A stretch of DNA of 39,011 nucleotides from an uncultured Myxococcales bacterium (GTDB lineage Bacteria > Myxococcota_A > Polyangia > Palsa-1104 > JAEUJZ01): positions 1 through 39,011 of the forward strand of contig CALMML010000017.1 of the NCBI GenBank assembly GCA_937868485.1. The letters run 5' to 3'. The position numbers were made by a program, and so were the translations under genes. Of the stretch, positions 34,995 through 39,011 are shown piece by piece (within the stretch, counting starts at the first letter, position 1; every line of letters starts with the position of its first letter). The notes beneath the pieces were generated by a model. It did not search any database and was not told the DNA's origin. It saw only the letters and a list, made by a program, of their open reading frames with translations.

Positions 34995-36008
34995 ATGGGA
35001 ACCGCGATCGCCGCTGGGCGCGGGGGGATCGTCCGTCGCTCGGTGCTGTGGCTTTCGGTGCTGGCCAGCGTGGGCGGCTGCGCGTCGATTCCGTCGAGCC
35101 TACGCAACCTTCACCGAGGCTGCTCACAAGGAAACAGCGCGTCGTGTGTCTCACTCGGCAGCGCGCTGTACGAAGGCAAAGATCCCAGCGGCGGTCACGT
35201 CGATCTGGACTATGCCAAAGCGCGTCAGGCCTTCACCGCAGGCTGTAAGCGCGACGACGCGGCCAGCTGTCAGCGACTGGGAACGATGCTCGACAAAGGC
35301 GAAGGCGGAGAGCGCGACAAAGTGCTCGCCGTCGAGCTGTGGCGACATAGCTGCGAGCTGGGCGACGGAATTTCGTGCAGCAAAACCGCCGAGAGCTACA
35401 TGACTGGCTCCGTCGGGATCAAGAACAACGACATCGCGTTTGCCTATGCCAAGACCGGCTGTGAGCAGCGCGACGAGCGCTCGTGTGTGCTGTGGAAAAA
35501 GCTCGGTGGAACGCCGCGCGTGCTGGTGGCGCCGGTGGGAAGTGAGCTGGCGTCGCTCATCAGCGCGTGTGAACAACAGAATGACTCACGCGCGTGCTTT
35601 ACCGTCGGTGAGCGCTTCGACAAAGGCGACGGAGCCGAGCAGAACAAAGAAAAAGCCGCCGCCAGCTATCGCTTTGCCTGTCAAAAAGGCGACATGCGCG
35701 GCTGTCACAACCTGGGCGTGATGATGATAAACGCCGAGGGAATTCCCGCCGATCGTCCGGGCGGACTGCTCTTGCTCAACAAGTCGTGTGACTCGGGCCA
35801 GCGCGCAAGCTGCGATCAGATGGTGCGTCTTCTGACGGTGCTGTGTGGTCGTAGCGACGGGGACGCTTGCACGATCCTCGGGCGACTCTACATCAAGGGC
35901 GACAAAGGCTTGGAAACCAACGTCACCAAAGGACTCGAGTATCTTCGCCGAGGCTGTAGCGCGGGTGACAAAGACGGCTGCGACGATGTAAAGCGGCTCG
36001 GTCTGTAG
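34995..36008 (+). CDS. Sel1/Hcp-like repeat lipoprotein with paired cysteines
   Basis: A 337-residue protein. Signal peptide and lipobox VGGC are near residues 26-29. It is built of Sel1-like alpha-alpha repeats (LGTMLDKGEGGERDK, YAKTGCEQRDERSC, NLGVMMINAEGI, LGRLYIKGDKGLETN). Nine repeats carry Cys pairs, nearly all spaced C-x7-C: GCSQGNSASC, GCKRDDAASC, SCELGDGISC, GCEQRDERSC, ACQKGDMRGC, SCDSGQRASC, LCGRSDGDAC, GCSAGDKDGC, plus one C-x8-C. This is the disulfide-stapled repeat of Helicobacter Hcp proteins. Being a lipoprotein, it should act in the oxidising periplasm, probably as a protein-binding scaffold. AGGAAGC precedes the ATG. Confidence 0.9.
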   Translation: MGTAIAAGRGGIVRRSVLWLSVLASVGGCASIPSSLRNLHRGCSQGNSASCVSLGSALYEGKDPSGGHVDLDYAKARQAFTAGCKRDDAASCQRLGTMLDKGEGGERDKVLAVELWRHSCELGDGISCSKTAESYMTGSVGIKNNDIAFAYAKTGCEQRDERSCVLWKKLGGTPRVLVAPVGSELASLISACEQQNDSRACFTVGERFDKGDGAEQNKEKAAASYRFACQKGDMRGCHNLGVMMINAEGIPADRPGGLLLLNKSCDSGQRASCDQMVRLLTVLCGRSDGDACTILGRLYIKGDKGLETNVTKGLEYLRRGCSAGDKDGCDDVKRLGL

Positions 36009-36032
36009 TGAATCGTCCGTCGCTGAGTTGGC

Positions 36033-36872
36033 TTAGCGCTGATACGCGTCGACGCCGAACAGCACCGCAGAGATTCCAAACATCACGCCGCCCGTCGCCA
36101 GCAATCCGACGCCCGGCCACTTGGTCGCGAGCGGATCGTTACACAGGCTCGGAAAGTCGCTACAGCTGCGCATTCCGTCGATCCCGAGCAGCGTGCCACC
36201 GACGCCCATCGTCGCAATCCCGATCACACCGAGCGTCCACTTGGCCGCGCGCAGTCCCGTTCGCGGCTGTGGTGTCGTCAGATAGGCGCTGCTGACATCG
36301 ACGGATGTAATCGACTCTCCGCTCTGATCGGCGACCTTGATGGTCTTGATTTCGGCGGCTCCGATGCTGATCTGTTCGATGTCGTCGGCCATCACCAAGC
36401 GATGCGTGCCTGGCTCGACCCACGCGTCGAGTGAACCTTTGGGAATCGGCGCTTCTTCGTCGATTCGCAGGGGCGACAACAGCGCATGGGAAAACACCAA
36501 GTGCCCCAGATCTTTTTGCAGGCGAGTGATGGCTCCCGTCGCATCTTCGGTCTGTCCCGGCAGTCGCTCCGCGTGTGGCACCTTGCGCAGAAACTGCTGA
36601 TACGAGCGCATCGCCGACAGCTTTTGACCGACCGCTTCGTAGACGCGCGCCAGGCTGTACTGGATCTTTTCCGTCGGATACAGCATGTACGCCGCTTCAA
36701 GCAGCATCTGCGTCTTGGTAAAGTCCCGTCGCTCAAACGACTGCGTGGCTTCTTGCGCCAGCGAACGAGCCACGAGCCGCGCTTTTTCTTTTTGCGGATC
36801 GTCGCTGCGCTTTTCGGCCCAAGCGGTGGACTGACAGCACAACAGCGTGAGGAGCAGAGCGCGCGCGTTCAT
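36033..36872 (-). CDS. TPR protein with PEGA-like and membrane segments (kinase partner 2)
   Basis: A 279-residue protein. The signal peptide (ARALLLTLLCCQSTAWA) is followed by TPR-like helices (ARSLAQEATQSFERRDFTKT, YSLARVYEAVGQKLSAMRSYQQFL). A PEGA-like stretch comes next (LSPLRIDEEAPIPKGSLDAW, WVEPGTHRLVMADD), then a Ser/Thr linker and two membrane segments (TLGVIGIATMGVGGTLLGID and VGLLATGGVMFGISAVLFGV). The ATG overlaps the kinase stop by 1 nt (TGATG), so production is tied to the kinase. In order it resembles the TPR protein at 16969-17736, but with an added PEGA-like part. The function is inferred as a sensing or docking partner of the kinase. Confidence 0.85.
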   Translation of the reverse strand: MNARALLLTLLCCQSTAWAEKRSDDPQKEKARLVARSLAQEATQSFERRDFTKTQMLLEAAYMLYPTEKIQYSLARVYEAVGQKLSAMRSYQQFLRKVPHAERLPGQTEDATGAITRLQKDLGHLVFSHALLSPLRIDEEAPIPKGSLDAWVEPGTHRLVMADDIEQISIGAAEIKTIKVADQSGESITSVDVSSAYLTTPQPRTGLRAAKWTLGVIGIATMGVGGTLLGIDGMRSCSDFPSLCNDPLATKWPGVGLLATGGVMFGISAVLFGVDAYQR

Positions 36873-38683
36873 CACACCCCGGGATCGATTTTGATGCGCT
36901 TCGAGCTGTCGCTCGGCGTTCGTGAGCTGGGCCGCTTGCCGGAGCCGGTGCTGCGACCGCTCGGTTGACTGGTCTTGCTGGGCGGACTGTCGTCGCTGCC
37001 GACTGTGGTTGCGCCGCCATCGCTGGCCGTTCCGTTGTCGTGCGGCTCGGTGGTCGCCGGCGGGCTGCTGACGGCCTGGGTTTTTTCGCTGGTTCCATCG
37101 CCGCTGAGCAGCCAGATAAGACCCGCGATGCCAAACACGATGGCCGCGCCGCTGAGTCCCAGTCGCAGGTTCGATCGAGGCTGGACGCCGATCGTCGACA
37201 AGATCAGGGCAACCGGCGCACTGCTGGTGGCGCGAATCGCGGAAGAAGACAGTGCTCCGCCGGAAATCGCTTGCTGTCCCGTCGCGCGCGACAGCGTGCT
37301 CGGATACGGATCAAACGGACGATCTTCGGTCGGAACCCGCAGTCCTGGTTCCGCGACGGGTGGCGTCGGGTCGTTGCTGCCGGTGAGCCGCGTCGGACCT
37401 TGCTCGAACTCGCGGGCGACTGCTTCCGGTGACACCGGCGTGGCCGCAGACCGACTGAGCAGCGCCTGCATCTCCGCTTCATTGAGCACGATGTTGGTCG
37501 GCGTATTTCCGCTCGGTGCCCGAGGCTGCGAGCGGGTCTCTACCCGCGTAGGAACCGGCGTAATCGGCGGTGTGACCTGTGGGGTCGTCGGCGGATCAAA
37601 CTTCGGCGTCGGGGTTCCGCCCACCGTCAGACCGCCTTTGACCGGCAGTCCGCCTGGTCCCGTTGGCATGTGTCCAACGCTCGGCATCGCAGCAGGCAGC
37701 CGAGGCTGCGCAACTTGCGGCGGCGGACTTGGCTGCGAGCGCGCGGGCTCAACCGGCTGCGCAGGGCTTAGGTTCAGTCGCGACGCGGCGGCTCCGGTCT
37801 GACCCAAGATGGCTTTGACGAAGTCGACCATCCGAGGGAAGCGGTCTTCCTTCTTCTTCGACATCGCCCGCTCGATGGCAGCGACGACATGATCCGGCAG
37901 ATCCGGCGCAAGCTGCTTGAGCGGCACCGGCTTTTCATGCACGACCATGTACAGCACGCCGACCGGGTTTTCGCTGTCAAACGGCAGCCGTCCCGTCAGA
38001 CACAGGTACATGATGACCGCCAGCGACCACTGATCTGCGCGTCCATCGATCGCGGAGTTTTGCCCAAGCGCTGCTTCCGGCGACATAAACTGCGGCGTGC
38101 CAAGCAGCGTCATGTCGCGCGTCATCTGCGCGCCGTTGCGTCGAATCTTCGAGATGCCAAAGTCCACGACCTTGGCCACTTCCGACACCATGTCCGCGAT
38201 GTCGTGACGCACCAGGAAGATGTTTTGAGGCTTGACGTCGCGGTGTACGATGCCCTTGTCGTGGGCGGCGTGCAGTGCTGAGCCCACTTGACGCGCGATG
38301 TCGATGACTTCGGGCAGCGGCAAGCGGCGAACGCGACACAGACGCTGATACAGGTCTTCGCCTTCGAGCAGCTCCATGACGATAAACGGCGTGCCGTCTT
38401 CGTCTTGGTCAAAGTCGGTGACTTGCACGATGTGCGGATGACGCAGCGCCGACACCGTCTTGGCTTCATCTTGGAAGCGCTTGTAGATCTCGGCATCGGC
38501 AGCCGTTTCGCGATGCAGCACTTTGACCGCAAACAGTCCGCCGGTCCGAACATGACGCGCTGCGTAGACTGCGCCCATGCCGCCACCACCGAGCACTCGC
38601 TCTACGTGATAGGTGCGGCTCAGCGTGCGTCCCAGAAGCTCGGCGCCCTGTTGGGCCTGCGCAGTCAACGGCTGTCTCTCCAC
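36872..38683 (-). CDS. Transmembrane Ser/Thr protein kinase
   Basis: PknB-type kinase of 603 residues. The catalytic domain (about 25-290) has the glycine loop GGGGMG, FAVK (Lys54), HRDVKPQN (147-154), DFG (174-176) and the SPE variant of APE (MSPEAA), so it should be active. About 230 residues of Pro/Thr/Ser-rich linker follow (PTPKFDPPTTPQVTPPITP), a likely autophosphorylation region. One membrane segment (LSGAAIVFGIAGLIWLLSG, near 520-538) comes next, then a short Ser/Thr/Pro/Arg tail with no folded sensor, unlike the kinase at 17708. The TPR gene overlaps its stop by 1 nt. A TATAGT hexamer lies 33 bp before the start, a possible -10 box without a clear -35. Confidence 0.93.
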   Translation of the reverse strand: MERQPLTAQAQQGAELLGRTLSRTYHVERVLGGGGMGAVYAARHVRTGGLFAVKVLHRETAADAEIYKRFQDEAKTVSALRHPHIVQVTDFDQDEDGTPFIVMELLEGEDLYQRLCRVRRLPLPEVIDIARQVGSALHAAHDKGIVHRDVKPQNIFLVRHDIADMVSEVAKVVDFGISKIRRNGAQMTRDMTLLGTPQFMSPEAALGQNSAIDGRADQWSLAVIMYLCLTGRLPFDSENPVGVLYMVVHEKPVPLKQLAPDLPDHVVAAIERAMSKKKEDRFPRMVDFVKAILGQTGAAASRLNLSPAQPVEPARSQPSPPPQVAQPRLPAAMPSVGHMPTGPGGLPVKGGLTVGGTPTPKFDPPTTPQVTPPITPVPTRVETRSQPRAPSGNTPTNIVLNEAEMQALLSRSAATPVSPEAVAREFEQGPTRLTGSNDPTPPVAEPGLRVPTEDRPFDPYPSTLSRATGQQAISGGALSSSAIRATSSAPVALILSTIGVQPRSNLRLGLSGAAIVFGIAGLIWLLSGDGTSEKTQAVSSPPATTEPHDNGTASDGGATTVGSDDSPPSKTSQPSGRSTGSGKRPSSRTPSDSSKRIKIDPGV

Positions 38684-38841
38684 ACTCGAGGGCTGGCCTG
38701 TGGACCCTCGGTATCACTATAAAACACTGGCCCGCCCAAGTACCAGCACGCATGTTGGGATAACTCGGATTGCTACGGATTTGCGGGTCGCGGCTGTGGG
38801 TGTTGACGGACACGCGCCGCTGCGACATACCTAAACCCCTT

Positions 38842-39011
38842 GTGAGCACACACACCGACGCACAACCGGCGACGCGACCGTCCGGGCAGGTCATCTTGTC
38901 CGCCGTCGTAGCTGCTTTTTTGGTGACCTGCTGGGAGCTTCTGCGCGGTGGTGTCGGATGGCAGCGCTTTTTGCCCCACAGCAAGTGGCAGCTGTGGGGG
39001 TTTGTCGGTGG
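38842..39011 (+). CDS. Start of a membrane protein, cut by window edge
   Basis: An open frame from a GTG at 38842 runs without stop to the window end (56 full codons). It reads STHTDAQPATRPSG, a hydrophobic segment VILSAVVAAFLVTCWELL, then RGGVGWQRFLPHSKWQLW. High third-position GC and a membrane segment directly after a short polar start support a real gene. It diverges from the kinase across 158 bp, and no strong ribosome site is visible. The product cannot be named from this piece. Confidence 0.55.
   Translation, partial: MSTHTDAQPATRPSGQVILSAVVAAFLVTCWELLRGGVGWQRFLPHSKWQLWGFVG

Overview
This 39 kb window is a densely coding stretch of bacterial chromosome, GC-rich by eye. It most likely comes from a Myxococcota-type bacterium (Deltaproteobacteria in the older sense). 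The support is cumulative: two transmembrane PknB-type Ser/Thr kinases, each overlapping a TPR membrane-protein gene; a cluster of secreted and lipobox proteins, one of them cysteine-rich and one built of about 14 propeller-like repeats; a TonB/ExbB/ExbD/ExbD motor operon; a class III cyclase fused to a lipid-pocket-like domain; and strong third-position GC bias, which produces long antisense ORFs opposite most genes. I cannot name the genus. I saw no rRNA, tRNA, CRISPR array, insertion sequence or prophage. No gap between genes exceeds about 300 bases.

Layout. 1-5.4 kb: fabF (cut by the left edge), a secreted protein resembling two degenerate thioredoxin folds, a small heat-shock protein and a cyclase. 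5.5-10.5 kb: a RecD2 helicase overlapping by 1 nt with a Cys-rich lipoprotein gene, then a divergent thioredoxin and lolA. 10.6-14.6 kb: a sulfur/siroheme locus. It holds a siroheme nitrite/sulfite reductase, an XRE-cupin regulator, cobA (SUMT) and sirC. Near-identical palindromic sites lie just upstream of the reductase and sirC start codons. This is the clearest self-contained regulatory system in the window. 14.8-19.2 kb: a propeller-repeat lipoprotein and kinase-TPR couplet 1. 19.4-24.1 kb: a small secreted protein, then a TPR lipoprotein, TonB, ExbB, ExbD, ExbD operon with a strongly folded spacer before exbB. 24.2-28.7 kb: aat, two envelope proteins of unknown role, a 2Fe-2S/flavin oxidoreductase and a SprT-like metalloprotease. 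28.8-36.0 kb: a secreted DUF6600-like protein, a lone tyrosine recombinase, a Pro-rich membrane protein, an FAD monooxygenase, an HtrA-like protease without a PDZ domain and a Cys-paired Sel1 lipoprotein. 36.0-38.7 kb: kinase-TPR couplet 2. 38.8 kb to the end: the start of a membrane protein cut by the right edge.

How the parts fit. CobA and SirC make siroheme, the cofactor of the nearby reductase. The XRE-cupin protein between them is the natural candidate to bind the shared operator. LolA, the many lipoproteins and the TonB/ExbBD motor are envelope biogenesis or energisation functions. The two kinase couplets look like parallel transmembrane signalling modules. Function calls rest on motifs and family knowledge read by eye; no database search was possible.
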